Origin: Bradyrhizobium sp.
Lineage (GTDB): Bacteria > Pseudomonadota > Alphaproteobacteria > Rhizobiales > Xanthobacteraceae
Reading direction: 5' to 3'
Length of the DNA: 64,000 nucleotides
Assembly: GCF_016213215.1 (NCBI RefSeq)
Contig: NZ_JACRAW010000077.1
Span: 62,001 to 126,000 of the forward strand
Below the pieces are notes generated by a model, which was not told the DNA's origin, searched no databases, and worked only from the letters and a program-made list of their open reading frames with translations. The position numbers and the translations under genes were made by a program. Shown piece after piece: positions 28,417-37,129 of this stretch. The stretch's first letter is position 1, and every line of letters begins with the position of its first letter.

Positions 28417-28896
28417 TTACTCCTCGTCCGTCGTCGGCGTTTCGGCATCTTCACGCGGCCGTCGCGGGCCGCGGTCGCCGCGGAAGCCACCGCCGTCACG
28501 CTCGCCGCGGAAGCCACCGCCCTCGCGGTCGCCACGGAAGCCACCGCCACGGTCGTCCCGCTCGCGGTCACGGTCCGCCTTGCGCATCATCGCCGACGGG
28601 CCTTCTTCAAGTTCCTCGACGCGAACGCTGAGATAGCGGATCACGTCCTCGCTGATGCGCTCCTGGCGCTCGATCTCGGCAATCGCGGCCGCCGGCGCAT
28701 CGATGTTCATCAGCACGAAATGCGCCTTCCGGTTCTTGTTGATCCGGTAGGTGAGCGAGCGCACGCCCCAGTTTTCCGTCTTGGTGACCTTGCCGCCCAA
28801 ACCTTCGACGACCCCGGTCACCTGGGTGGTCAACTCCTCGACCTGCTGAGGGCTCGCGTCCTGGCGCGCGAGAAAAACATGCTCGTAAAGAGGCAT
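28417..28896 (-). CDS. rpsF: 30S ribosomal protein S6 with RGG-type repeat tail
   Basis: S6 pairs with S18 on the 30S platform. The N-terminal 100 residues ([39 protein letters not shown]) are the normal fold. The protein extends to 159 residues with a Gly/Arg/Asp tail made of three 9-residue repeats, [18 protein letters not shown] and GGGFRGDRG, and an acidic end. In E. coli the S6 C-terminus is polyglutamylated; here an RGG-like tail replaces it. It is the first gene of the operon and has a long leader of roughly 190 nt. Confidence 0.97.
   Translation of the reverse strand: MPLYEHVFLARQDASPQQVEELTTQVTGVVEGLGGKVTKTENWGVRSLTYRINKNRKAHFVLMNIDAPAAAIAEIERQERISEDVIRYLSVRVEELEEGPSAMMRKADRDRERDDRGGGFRGDREGGGFRGERDGGGFRGDRGPRRPREDAETPTTDEE
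28477..28557. repeat. Three 27-bp tandem repeats in rpsF
   Basis: Three units of 27 bp begin at 28477, 28504 and 28531. Each contains the core GCCRCGGAAGCCACCGCC and encodes a GGGFRGxRx peptide on the minus strand. Confidence 0.9.
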
Positions 28897-29092
28897 GGTG
28901 TCCTTTCCTATACGGTTGGCGCTTCACCCGGCGACAAGCCCTTCGAGACCTTCGGAAAGGACTCGGGATAAGCTCAGAAGGCGGGAACACGGGACGACGA
29001 GCCGACTGGCCCTGCCACATCAAAATCGCCGATGAGGTGAAATTGCTGAGACCGTCCGTTCAGCTCCCGGCCGGGATCTGCGGATGGCGCGC

Positions 29093-29120
29093 TTTATACG
29101 CATTTTATGGCCGATGGCAA
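29093..29120 (-). promoter_or_regulatory. rpsF: Promoter of the rpsF operon
   Basis: On the minus strand, TTGCCA (29120-29115) and TATAAA (29098-29093) are separated by 16 nt, a near-consensus sigma-70 promoter. Transcription would start near 29085, leaving a leader of about 190 nt. Confidence 0.65.
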
Positions 29121-29191
29121 GCTATCCGGTCGGCTGTCTCGCCAGGAGACCGCACCCTGGAACGACCCGCTTCTCCTCCCTTATCCCTCCC

Positions 29192-29219
29192 TTGACTCCT
29201 TGTTTGTATGGCATACAAA
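29192..29219 (+). promoter_or_regulatory. Promoter and operator of the TetR-desaturase pair
   Basis: TTGACT (29192-29197) and TACAAA (29214-29219) are 16 nt apart. A perfect 17-bp palindrome TTTGTATG-G-CATACAAA (29203-29219) covers the spacer and the -10, 20 nt before the TetR ATG. This suggests autorepression. Confidence 0.65.
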
Positions 29220-29238
29220 GAGGTATCTGGAGGTTCCT

Positions 29239-29961
29239 ATGGCAGCCGAGCCTGTCCGAACTCCTTCCGAAATACCGGCTGGCAATCCGAAGCATGCCGC
29301 CCGTGCCACGCGCCCGGCCGGCCGCAAAACGCGCTCGCTGCTGCTGGATGCCGCCAGCCCTTTGTTCAAGGAGCGCGGGCTGGCGGGCACCTCGATCGCC
29401 GACATCGCCACAGCCGCGGACGCCTTTCCGAGCCAGATCACCTACTACTTCCGCACCAAGGAAGCGCTGTTCGTCGAGTGTGCCTGCCGTGACATGCTCT
29501 ACGTGGCGCGTGCGGCCGAACAGGCGGCGCTCAAAGCGCGCACGCCGCGGGACTACACGCGCGCACTCGTCGAGACCGTGACATCGACCGATTCTGTGTC
29601 CTTCTTTGCCGAAGCCCTGACTCTGACTCGGCGCCGCCAGGATCTCGCACCGCTGGTCGAGCGCACGATCGGGCGATTGCACAGCGAAGGGCTGCGGGCC
29701 TACGCGGGTCAGATCGAGCGGCACGGCTGGCGCAGCCTGCGCGATCCGGATGCGACCTCGCGGCGGTTCTGGGCGGTTGCGATCGGAGTGATCCTTGAAG
29801 GCTACGCGATCGGACGCTCGCCGGACCAGCTGTGCGAGGAGATGCTGCGCGCGATAGGTGAGCAGGCAGCGACCGCCTCCATGAGCGACAGCGCGCCCTT
29901 GCGGCTCGTCGATCGCGACGCATCGCCCTCAATATCGCCCGACGGGGAGACTTCGTCATGA
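29239..29961 (+). CDS. TetR/AcrR family transcriptional regulator
   Basis: The 240-residue protein has a 30-residue polar N-terminus, the TetR HTH near 48-75 (TSIADIATAADAFPSQITYYFRTKEAL) and a helical effector domain. It begins at ATG 29239 with a GGAGG ribosome site; the track ORF runs 44 codons upstream through the operator. The ATGA overlap with the desaturase gene and an operator over its promoter suggest that it controls desaturase expression, perhaps in response to acyl-CoA. That ligand is a guess from context. Confidence 0.9.
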   Translation: MAAEPVRTPSEIPAGNPKHAARATRPAGRKTRSLLLDAASPLFKERGLAGTSIADIATAADAFPSQITYYFRTKEALFVECACRDMLYVARAAEQAALKARTPRDYTRALVETVTSTDSVSFFAEALTLTRRRQDLAPLVERTIGRLHSEGLRAYAGQIERHGWRSLRDPDATSRRFWAVAIGVILEGYAIGRSPDQLCEEMLRAIGEQAATASMSDSAPLRLVDRDASPSISPDGETSS

Positions 29962-30983
29962 CCGCACTTCGCATTCGTGCCCGCGATTTCCTGACCGAAG
30001 ATCAACTCATCGCCGTTCGGCAGCGTTCGACCTGGAAAGGCATCGCGTTGATTGCCCATGCGTGGGCCTTGATATTGGGTGCGATCGCGCTGGTGGCATG
30101 GTGGCCCAATCCGCTGACCTATCTGTTTGCGGTAGCGATCATCGGCTCGCGCCAGCTCGGGCTTGCGATCCTGATGCATGACGGTGCGCACGGATGTCTT
30201 TCGGCAGACGAGAAGACCAATTCGGCCCTGAGTCAGTGGCTCTGCGCCTACCCGATTTTCGCCGAGACGCGCGCCTATCGGCGCTATCACTTGCAGCACC
30301 ATGTGCGGACGCAGCAGGAGGATGATCCCGATCTCGTTTTGTCGGCACCTTTTCCGATCACGAGGACGAGCTACCGCCGCAAGTTCATTCGGGATATCAC
30401 GGGACAAACCGGTTATCAGCAGCGCAAGGCGCAGTTGCTCAACGCACTCGGGCCGAAGGAATGGTCGTTCCAGCAACGCGCCGCACAATTCTGGGAGAAG
30501 CTCGGGCCACAGTTCGTCGTCAATGCCGGCATGTTTGCCGGGCTGGCAGCTGCAGGCGTGTGGTGGGCCTACCCGTTGTTATGGCTTGTTCCGCTCCTCA
30601 CCTGGATGATGGTCATCACCCGTATCCGCAACATCGCCGAGCACGCCGTTGTTCCCGACAGTGGTGATCCGTTGCGCAATACCCGCACCACGCACGCGAA
30701 CTTCCTCGAGCGGCTGTTCATCGCGCCTTATTATGTGAACTACCACCTCGAGCATCACCTGCTGTTCTATGTGCCATGCTACAACCTGCCGCGGGTGCAC
30801 CGCATTCTCAGCGCAAGCAGGCATGCAGCCCGGATGGAGGTGCAGCCGAACTACCTTGCCGTACTGCGGCTCGCGACCGCCAAACCTGACCACCAGGATC
30901 GTCCGGGGCAGTTGGTCAACAGTGCGCGCCGGGCGAGTGCGGGAGCGGAAGTAGGCGCCGATCAGACGGCTGCCGGTTTCTAG
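29958..30983 (+). CDS. Fatty acid desaturase family membrane protein
   Basis: This 341-residue membrane-bound di-iron enzyme shows the three histidine boxes: H74DGAH78, H111LQHH115 and H263LEHH267. Membrane segments lie near 28-50, 53-75 and 175-215. The family introduces double bonds into acyl lipids or hydroxylates related chains; position and substrate are not readable. It is coupled to the TetR gene and lies 103 nt upstream of fabD, which supports a role in lipid unsaturation. Confidence 0.92.
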   Translation: MTALRIRARDFLTEDQLIAVRQRSTWKGIALIAHAWALILGAIALVAWWPNPLTYLFAVAIIGSRQLGLAILMHDGAHGCLSADEKTNSALSQWLCAYPIFAETRAYRRYHLQHHVRTQQEDDPDLVLSAPFPITRTSYRRKFIRDITGQTGYQQRKAQLLNALGPKEWSFQQRAAQFWEKLGPQFVVNAGMFAGLAAAGVWWAYPLLWLVPLLTWMMVITRIRNIAEHAVVPDSGDPLRNTRTTHANFLERLFIAPYYVNYHLEHHLLFYVPCYNLPRVHRILSASRHAARMEVQPNYLAVLRLATAKPDHQDRPGQLVNSARRASAGAEVGADQTAAGF

Positions 30984-31086
30984 GCGCGCTCCTCAGCCCC
31001 CGGACCCGACCGCGGCTTGACATCCCGGCCCCGGTCAGTGTCTTACCGCCAAAGTTTCACGGACTTTGGACGTTCAGGGAGCGCCG

Positions 31087-32046
31087 ATGACGGCAGCATT
31101 TACTTTTCCGGGGCAGGGTTCCCAGGCGGTCGGCATGGGTAAGGCCCTGGCCGAGGCCTTTCCGGTGGCGCGGGCGGTATTTGAGGAAATCGATGCGGCC
31201 CTGGGCGAAAAGCTGACCAACACCATCTGGGACGGGCCCGCCGAGACGCTGCAGCTCACCGAGAATGCGCAGCCGGCCCTGATGGCGGTATCCCTGGCAA
31301 CCCTGCGCGTGCTGGAGAGCGAGGCCGGCCTTTCCGTCGGGCGGGATGCTGCCTTCGTCGCCGGGCATTCGCTCGGCGAATATTCGGCGCTGGCCGCGGC
31401 CGGCAGCCTGACTATTTCCGATACCGCGCGCCTGCTGCGCACCCGGGGCCTTGCCATGCAGAAGGCCGTGCCGGTTGGCGCGGGTGCGATGGCGGCGCTG
31501 CTTGGTCTGGACTATGAGGCGGCCATGGCCGTCGCCAACGAGGCTGCCCAGGGTCAGGTCTGCCAGGCTGCCAATGACAATGGCGGCGGGCAGGTCGTGG
31601 TGTCCGGCGACAAGGCTGCCGTCGATCGTGCGGTCGAGATCGCCAAGACCAAGGGCGCCAAGCGCGCGATGTTGTTGCCGGTGTCCGCCCCCTTCCATTG
31701 CAGGCTGATGCAACCGGCGGCCGAGGCGATGGCGGAAGCGTTGGCCAGGGTCACCATAAAGGCGCCGGCTGCGCCGCTGGTGTCCAACGTGCTGGCGAGC
31801 GCAATCACCGATCCCGACGAAATTCGCCGGCGTCTCGTCGAACAGGTGACGGGTACCGTGCGCTGGCGCGAGTCCGTCGCCTACATGGCGAGCAAAGGTG
31901 TCACGCATTTCTTCGAAATCGGTGCCGGCAAGGTGCTTACCGGCCTCGTCAAGCGCATCGCCGACGGTGCGGTCGGCGTTGCCGTGGGGGGGCCGAACGA
32001 TATTGCCGCGGCCAAGGATGCGTTAGCCGCCGCGAAGTCGGCGTAA
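31087..32046 (+). CDS. fabD: Malonyl-CoA:ACP transacylase
   Basis: FabD loads malonyl groups onto ACP for type II fatty acid synthesis. The 319-residue protein has GQGSQ at residues 9-13, the nucleophile in GHSLGEYS with Ser95, and the catalytic His in APFHC. ATG 31087 is preferred over the track start at 31066, giving the family N-terminus TAAFTFPGQGSQ. It leads fabG (10 nt), acpP and fabF in the canonical order. Confidence 0.96.
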   Translation: MTAAFTFPGQGSQAVGMGKALAEAFPVARAVFEEIDAALGEKLTNTIWDGPAETLQLTENAQPALMAVSLATLRVLESEAGLSVGRDAAFVAGHSLGEYSALAAAGSLTISDTARLLRTRGLAMQKAVPVGAGAMAALLGLDYEAAMAVANEAAQGQVCQAANDNGGGQVVVSGDKAAVDRAVEIAKTKGAKRAMLLPVSAPFHCRLMQPAAEAMAEALARVTIKAPAAPLVSNVLASAITDPDEIRRRLVEQVTGTVRWRESVAYMASKGVTHFFEIGAGKVLTGLVKRIADGAVGVAVGGPNDIAAAKDALAAAKSA

Positions 32047-32056
32047 GGAGCAATCG

Positions 32057-32794
32057 ATGTTTGATTTGACTGGCAGGACGGCGCTCGTCACCGGCGCAAC
32101 CGGCGGGATTGGCGGCGCGATTGCAATTGCCCTTCATGCGCAAGGCGCCACCGTTGCGGTTTCCGGAACGCGGCGGGAGGTTCTCGATGAACTCGCCGCC
32201 CGACTTGGCGAGCGCGCTCACGTGCTGCCCTGCAACCTCTCCAACGCGGAGGAAGTCGAAGCGCTGGTGCCGGCGGCCGAGCAGGCCATGGGCCAGCTTG
32301 ACATCCTCATCGCCAACGCCGGGATCACGCGCGACAATCTGTTCGTCCAGCTGCGCGATGAAGACTGGGACGAGGTGATCAAGGTCAATCTGACCGCGAC
32401 CTTCCGTCTGGCGCGTGCCGCGACGAAACTGATGATGCGCAAGCGATTCGGGCGCATCATCGCCATCACCTCGGTCGTCGGCGTGACCGGAAATCCGGGG
32501 CAGGGGAATTATACCGCCTCGAAGGCCGGCCTGATCGGCATGATCAAGACGTTGGGTGCCGAATATGCCAAGCGCGGCGTGACCGCGAACTGCATAGCGC
32601 CGGGTTTCATCAAGACGCCGATGACGGATGTGCTGAACGATAAGCAGCGCGAAGCCATCCTATCAAAGGTTCCGGCAGGCCGGCTCGGTACGCCCGAGGA
32701 CATTGCCGCCGCGGCCGTCTACCTCGCCTCGAACGAAGCAGGCTATGTCACCGGCCAGACGATTCACATCAACGGCGGAATGGCCATGATCTGA
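32057..32794 (+). CDS. fabG: 3-oxoacyl-ACP reductase
   Basis: FabG reduces 3-oxoacyl-ACP with NADPH. The 245-residue SDR protein has TGATGGIGGAI near 12-22, NAGITRDNL near 90 and the Ser-Tyr-Lys triad in ITSVVGVTGNPGQGNYTASKAG. The C-terminus (GYVTGQTIHINGGMAMI) is the FabG form. The ATG follows a GGAG 6-9 nt upstream. fabD precedes it by 10 nt. Confidence 0.96.
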   Translation: MFDLTGRTALVTGATGGIGGAIAIALHAQGATVAVSGTRREVLDELAARLGERAHVLPCNLSNAEEVEALVPAAEQAMGQLDILIANAGITRDNLFVQLRDEDWDEVIKVNLTATFRLARAATKLMMRKRFGRIIAITSVVGVTGNPGQGNYTASKAGLIGMIKTLGAEYAKRGVTANCIAPGFIKTPMTDVLNDKQREAILSKVPAGRLGTPEDIAAAAVYLASNEAGYVTGQTIHINGGMAMI

Positions 32795-33093
32795 ACCGTT
32801 TTCCGGGCCGGAGAGGTGCGGCAAAGCGTCGTTTTTCGGAGCGAATTGAGGCTTGTAGTCAAGAGAGTTGAAGTATGATAACCGGGCCGTCCAGCGGGTG
32901 GGCGAAGAACGCCATTGCAGGATGTTGAAACCCTGTATATTGGCGGTGCGGAGCTTGGCCGTCGTTCGCGGGCCTGCGTCGGCTAAGGTGGGGCCCACTT
33001 CAAGTTTTGCGCGATTGCGAAAGCAGCTAACGACCACGATGACTCGTATCGTCCCCGGGGTCGGGTGTTAAGGGAACAACACGAGGTTAAACG
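32795..33093. other. Intergenic region upstream of acpP
   Basis: These 299 bases separate fabG and acpP, long enough for an independent promoter. TTGCAG (32915-32920) and TATATT (32936-32941) form a candidate pair with a short 15-nt spacer, about 150 nt upstream of acpP. A 67-codon plus ORF (32868-33071) shows no coding signature. A separate promoter would fit the high ACP demand. Confidence 0.45.
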
Positions 33094-33333
33094 ATGAGTG
33101 AGATTGGCGAGCGGGTTAAGAAGATCGTGGTCGAGCACCTTGGTGTTGAACCCGAGAAAGTCGTCGACAACGCGAGCTTCATTGACGACCTCGGCGCCGA
33201 CAGTCTCGACACCGTCGAGCTTGTGATGGCTTTCGAAGAAGAGTTCGGCTGTGAGATTCCCGACGACGCCGCGGAGACCATTCTGACCGTCGGCGACGCG
33301 ACCAAGTTTCTTGAGAAGAACGCGAAGAGCTGA
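33094..33333 (+). CDS. acpP: Acyl carrier protein
   Basis: ACP carries growing acyl chains on a phosphopantetheine arm. The 79-residue acidic helical protein contains [21 protein letters not shown] with the attachment Ser37 in the DSL motif. The start ATG 33094 has a GAGGTTAA ribosome site. A hairpin terminator lies between it and fabF, so acpP can accumulate separately. Confidence 0.98.
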   Translation: MSEIGERVKKIVVEHLGVEPEKVVDNASFIDDLGADSLDTVELVMAFEEEFGCEIPDDAAETILTVGDATKFLEKNAKS

Positions 33334-33355
33334 GGCTCTCGCACGGGTTGATAGC

Positions 33356-33394
33356 GAAACCGGACGGGCCGCGACTCAGCGGTCCACCGGTTTC
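33356..33394 (+). terminator. Partial terminator between acpP and fabF
   Basis: GAAACCGG (33356-33363) pairs with CCGGTTTC (33387-33394), and inner arms GG-CCGC and GCGG-CC extend the stem around a small loop. TTGCTATT follows. It is probably a leaky terminator that lets acpP exceed fabF. Confidence 0.6.
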
Positions 33395-33433
33395 TTGCTA
33401 TTGGCCGCAGAATCCTGATCCGGAGTTGAGGGT

Positions 33434-34699
33434 ATGAGACGGGTTGTCGTCACTGGCCTCGGCATGGTGTCGCCACTTGGCTGCGGCGTCGAGCCGACCT
33501 GGAAACGCATCCTCAATGGCGAGAGCGGCGCGCGGAAAATCGACACCTTCGAGGTCTCCGATCTGCCAAGCCAGATCGCCTGCATGGTGCCGCGCGGCGA
33601 CGGTTCCGGCGCCACGTTCAATCCCGATCAGTGGATGGAGCCGAAGGACCAGCGCAAGGTCGACGACTTCATCATCTACGGGATGGCGGCGGCACGCCAG
33701 GCGCTTGATGACGCGAACTGGCATCCCTCCACCGAAGAGGACCGCTGCGCGAGCGGTACGATGATCGGTTCCGGCATCGGCGGACTCAACGGCATTGCCG
33801 AGACCGCGGTGCTTCTGAAGGAGCGGGGGCCACGCCGGGTGTCACCGTTCTTCATTCCCGGGCGACTCATCAACCTTGCCTCCGGCTATGTCTCCATCGA
33901 GCACGGCTTGAAGGGACCGAACCATGCCGTGGTGACGGCCTGTTCGACCGGCGCCCATGCGATCGGAGACGCCAGCCGCCTGATTGCGCTCGGCGACGCC
34001 GACGTGATGGTGGCGGGCGGAACGGAATCGCCGATCTCCCGCATCGGCATCGCCGGCTTCTGCGCGGCGCGTGCCCTCTCGACCGGGTTCAACGACGCGC
34101 CCGAGAAGGCGTCGCGTCCGTATGACAAGGATCGCGACGGGTTTGTCATGGGCGAGGGTGCGGGCGTCGTCGTGCTCGAAGAGTATGAGCACGCTAGGCA
34201 GCGCGGCGCGAGGATCTACGCAGAGGTGGTCGGCTACGGTCTTTCCGGCGACGCCTATCACATCACCTCGCCGTCCCCCGACGGTGATGGTGGCTATCGC
34301 AGCATGGCGGCAGCGCTCAAGCGCGCCGGCATCACGGCTGCGGATATCGATTATATCAACGCGCACGGCACCTCGACGCAGGTCGGCGACGAAATCGAGC
34401 TTGGCGCGGTGGAACGATTGCTCGGCAACGCCGCTTCGAAAGTCTCGATGTCTTCGACGAAGTCCTCGACCGGGCACCTGCTCGGCGCGGCTGGTGCGAT
34501 CGAAGCGATCTTCAGCATCCTGGCGATTCGCGATAACATCGCGCCGCCAACGATCAATCTGGACAACCCTTCGGTCCAGACTGCGATCGACCTCGTGCCG
34601 CAGGTGGCGCGCGAACGCGAGATCAACATCGTGTTGTCGAATTCATTCGGTTTTGGTGGTACCAACGCGTCGGTCATCCTCAAGCGCGTGGCCGGTTAG
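33434..34699 (+). CDS. fabF: 3-oxoacyl-ACP synthase II
   Basis: FabF condenses acyl-ACP with malonyl-ACP. The 421-residue thiolase-fold enzyme has the catalytic Cys170 in VVTACSTGAHA, His311 in NAHGTST and His348 in SSTGHLLGAAGA. The C-terminal NSFGFGGTNASVILKR is typical. It begins at ATG 33434, about 100 nt after acpP and beyond a hairpin. mltG follows after a 126-nt gap. Confidence 0.97.
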   Translation: MRRVVVTGLGMVSPLGCGVEPTWKRILNGESGARKIDTFEVSDLPSQIACMVPRGDGSGATFNPDQWMEPKDQRKVDDFIIYGMAAARQALDDANWHPSTEEDRCASGTMIGSGIGGLNGIAETAVLLKERGPRRVSPFFIPGRLINLASGYVSIEHGLKGPNHAVVTACSTGAHAIGDASRLIALGDADVMVAGGTESPISRIGIAGFCAARALSTGFNDAPEKASRPYDKDRDGFVMGEGAGVVVLEEYEHARQRGARIYAEVVGYGLSGDAYHITSPSPDGDGGYRSMAAALKRAGITAADIDYINAHGTSTQVGDEIELGAVERLLGNAASKVSMSSTKSSTGHLLGAAGAIEAIFSILAIRDNIAPPTINLDNPSVQTAIDLVPQVAREREINIVLSNSFGFGGTNASVILKRVAG

Positions 34700-34825
34700 C
34701 CGGGATTGGAATCATTCCACCGTTTTGCCTTATTCGGCGATAACTCATAGTTGCGGGCGTGTGCTATTGGCGTGACAAGCGATTTGTCAGGCCACGATTG
34801 GACCGGCAGGATTCAGGTTGCATCG

Positions 34826-36127
34826 ATGAGTGAAAGGCCGCCCATTTCCCCTCGGAGTCCGCGTGCGGCACTGGAGCCTGAAAAGGTCCCGCCGCCGCCC
34901 AAGCGCTCCGATCGCGCGCGCAATCCCTTTGTGGTGGTCGGCAACGCCATCATTACGATTATACTGATCGCGATGCTGGGCATCGGGGCTGGCTACTATT
35001 ATGGCAGGCAGATCCTCGAAGCGGCCGGCCCGCTGAAGGAAGACAAGATCGTCAACATTCCCTCGCGCGCCGGCAAGCGCGACATCGCCGACGTCCTGAA
35101 CAGGGAAGGCGTAATCGACGTCAATCCGTGGATCTTCATCGGCAGTGTCTTTGCCCTGAAAGCCTCTTCTGACCTCAAGCCCGGCGAATACGCGTTTCAG
35201 AAGAATGCCAGCCTGCGCGACGTCATCGCAACTATCGTCGAGGGCAAGGTCGTTCAGCATGCCGTCACCATTCCGGAAGGGCTGACCTCCGAACAGATCG
35301 TGGCGCGGCTGGCCGACAACGACATCTTCACGGGCACCGTGCGCGAGTTTCCGCGTGAGGGCACGTTGTTGCCGGAGACCTACAAGTTTCCGCGCGGCAC
35401 GACGCGAGAGCAGGTGATCCAGCGCATGCAGCAGGCGCAGAAACGTGCGCTGGCTGAAATCTGGGAACGCCGCAGTCCCGACCTCCCGATCAAGTCACCC
35501 GACCAGCTCGTGACGCTCGCCTCGATCGTGGAGAAGGAGACCGGCAGAGCCGACGAGCGCAGCCGTGTTGCCGCCGTGTTCGTCAACCGACTGCGACAGA
35601 GAATCAAGCTGCAGTCCGACCCAACGATCATCTACGGTCTGGTCGGCGGCAAGGGTACGCTGGGCCGCCCGATCAAGCGCAGTGAAATCACCCAGCCATC
35701 GCCCTACAATACCTATGTGATCGAGGGACTTCCGCCGGGCCCCATTTCCAATCCCGGGCGCGCCTCGCTGGAAGCCACCGCCAACCCCGCGCGCACGCGC
35801 GACCTGTACTTCGTGGCCGATGGAACCGGCGGCCACGCCTTTACCGAGACCTACGACCAGCACCAGAAGAACGTCGGCAGGCTGCGGGCGATGGAAAAGC
35901 AGATCCAGAACGACACGGTCGAACCTCCCGAGGAAGCGTCGCCGCCGCCGGCTGCGGCGGCGCCTGCTGCCGCGGACACCGCCCCGACTGCCACGACCAG
36001 GCCGCCGCAGCCGAAGAGACCGGCCCGACCACCGACGCCAACTGCGCCAACTGCGCCGCCAACCGCGCCGCCTGCCCGCCAGGGGGCAGCGCAGACGAGC
36101 CCCACGGCCCCGGTGGTCCAGCGCTAG
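34826..36127 (+). CDS. mltG: Endolytic transglycosylase MltG
   Basis: MltG cleaves nascent peptidoglycan strands at the inner membrane. The 433-residue protein has a cytoplasmic Pro-rich start, one membrane segment near 35-57, the LysM-like part and the YceG catalytic domain with Glu in LASIVEKETGRADER and the PSPYNTYVIEGLPPGPISNPG motif. A Pro/Ala/Thr-rich tail of about 65 residues ends the protein. I start at ATG 34826; the track start at 34751 lies in promoter-like DNA. fabF-mltG-yicC order is common in rhizobia. Confidence 0.94.
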   Translation: MSERPPISPRSPRAALEPEKVPPPPKRSDRARNPFVVVGNAIITIILIAMLGIGAGYYYGRQILEAAGPLKEDKIVNIPSRAGKRDIADVLNREGVIDVNPWIFIGSVFALKASSDLKPGEYAFQKNASLRDVIATIVEGKVVQHAVTIPEGLTSEQIVARLADNDIFTGTVREFPREGTLLPETYKFPRGTTREQVIQRMQQAQKRALAEIWERRSPDLPIKSPDQLVTLASIVEKETGRADERSRVAAVFVNRLRQRIKLQSDPTIIYGLVGGKGTLGRPIKRSEITQPSPYNTYVIEGLPPGPISNPGRASLEATANPARTRDLYFVADGTGGHAFTETYDQHQKNVGRLRAMEKQIQNDTVEPPEEASPPPAAAAPAAADTAPTATTRPPQPKRPARPPTPTAPTAPPTAPPARQGAAQTSPTAPVVQR

Positions 36128-36238
36128 CCTTCGCCAGCGCTAACCGACTGCTCGGCCGATTCCACTTTGGGGAAGAAAAGTTCTAAGTTTCCCGCCTGCT
36201 TTATTGCGGCGAATCTAACTGCCGGAGAATTTTACCTG

Positions 36239-37126
36239 ATGGCGCTATCGAGCATGACCGGCTTTGCGCGAAGCCATGGCGCAAGCGGATCTTACACGTT
36301 CGAATGGGAATTGAAGTCGGTCAATGCCAAGGGGCTCGACATCAGGCTGCGACTGCCGCAGGGGTGGGACGAACTGGAGGCCTACGCCAAGAAGCGCGCC
36401 GGCGAGGTGCTCGTGCGCGGCACGGTCTACGCCAATCTCAACGTCAAGCGAACGAGCGCGGTCGCGGCAATCCGCATCAACGAGGAGGTCCTGGCCGCGG
36501 TCCTGAAAGTGGCAAGCCAGCTCTCCGGCAAGATCGATGCGGTAGCACCGAGCATCGACGGTCTTCTGAGCATCAAGGGCGTCATCGAGGTGGTCGCGCC
36601 GTACGGCGATGAGGCCGAGGACACGGCGGCGCCGGCCGCCGCCGCCACTGCCTTCGACAAGGCGCTCGCCGATCTCGTCGGGATGCGAAGGCGCGAGGGC
36701 GATACGCTCGGGCTGATTCTCAAGCAGCGCATGGACGAGGTCGAAGTGCTGGCGAGGAGGGCCGAAGCCGCGCCCGGCCGCAAGCCGAACGCGATCAAGG
36801 CGCGTCTTGCCGAGCAGATTGCGACGCTGCTTGAGACTCCCGATCGGTTCGATCCGGACCGCCTCAACCAGGAAGCAATCCTGATCGCGAGCAGGGCCGA
36901 TATCCGCGAGGAACTCGACCGCATCGCCTCCCACATCGCGCAGGCACGCGAATTGATCTCCAACGGCGGTCCGATCGGGCGCCGGCTCGACTTCCTGGCG
37001 CAGGAGTTTCATCGCGAGGTCAACACCTGCTGCTCCAAATCGAACGATATCGAACTGACTAACACCGGGCTCGCCATGAAGAACGTGGTCGAGCAGTTTC
37101 GCGAGCAGGTCCAGAATCTGGAGTGA
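36239..37126 (+). CDS. YicC/YloC family endoribonuclease
   Basis: The 295-residue protein starts MALSSMTGFARSHG and contains WELKSVNAKGLDIRLRLP, both hallmarks of YicC. The C-terminal DFLAQEFHREVNTCCSKSNDIELTN is the most conserved block of the family. E. coli YicC is an RNase reported to act on small RNAs. ATG 36239 is supported; the track start at 36167 is not. The gmk ATG lies 3 nt after its stop, a very common yicC-gmk pair. Confidence 0.94.
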   Translation: MALSSMTGFARSHGASGSYTFEWELKSVNAKGLDIRLRLPQGWDELEAYAKKRAGEVLVRGTVYANLNVKRTSAVAAIRINEEVLAAVLKVASQLSGKIDAVAPSIDGLLSIKGVIEVVAPYGDEAEDTAAPAAAATAFDKALADLVGMRRREGDTLGLILKQRMDEVEVLARRAEAAPGRKPNAIKARLAEQIATLLETPDRFDPDRLNQEAILIASRADIREELDRIASHIAQARELISNGGPIGRRLDFLAQEFHREVNTCCSKSNDIELTNTGLAMKNVVEQFREQVQNLE

Positions 37127-37129
37127 CGG

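Larger units (their letters stand above)
28897..29238. other. Leader and promoter region between rpsF and TetR gene
   Basis: This 342-base divergent region contains the rpsF promoter (29093-29120), an rpsF leader of about 190 nt with several GC-rich hairpin-forming stretches, and on the other side the TetR promoter and operator (29192-29219). ORFs in it are random. Confidence 0.55.

Noticed and set aside
32868-33071. 67-residue ORF upstream of acpP
   Set aside because: No motif and no coding bias; it lies in a probable promoter region.
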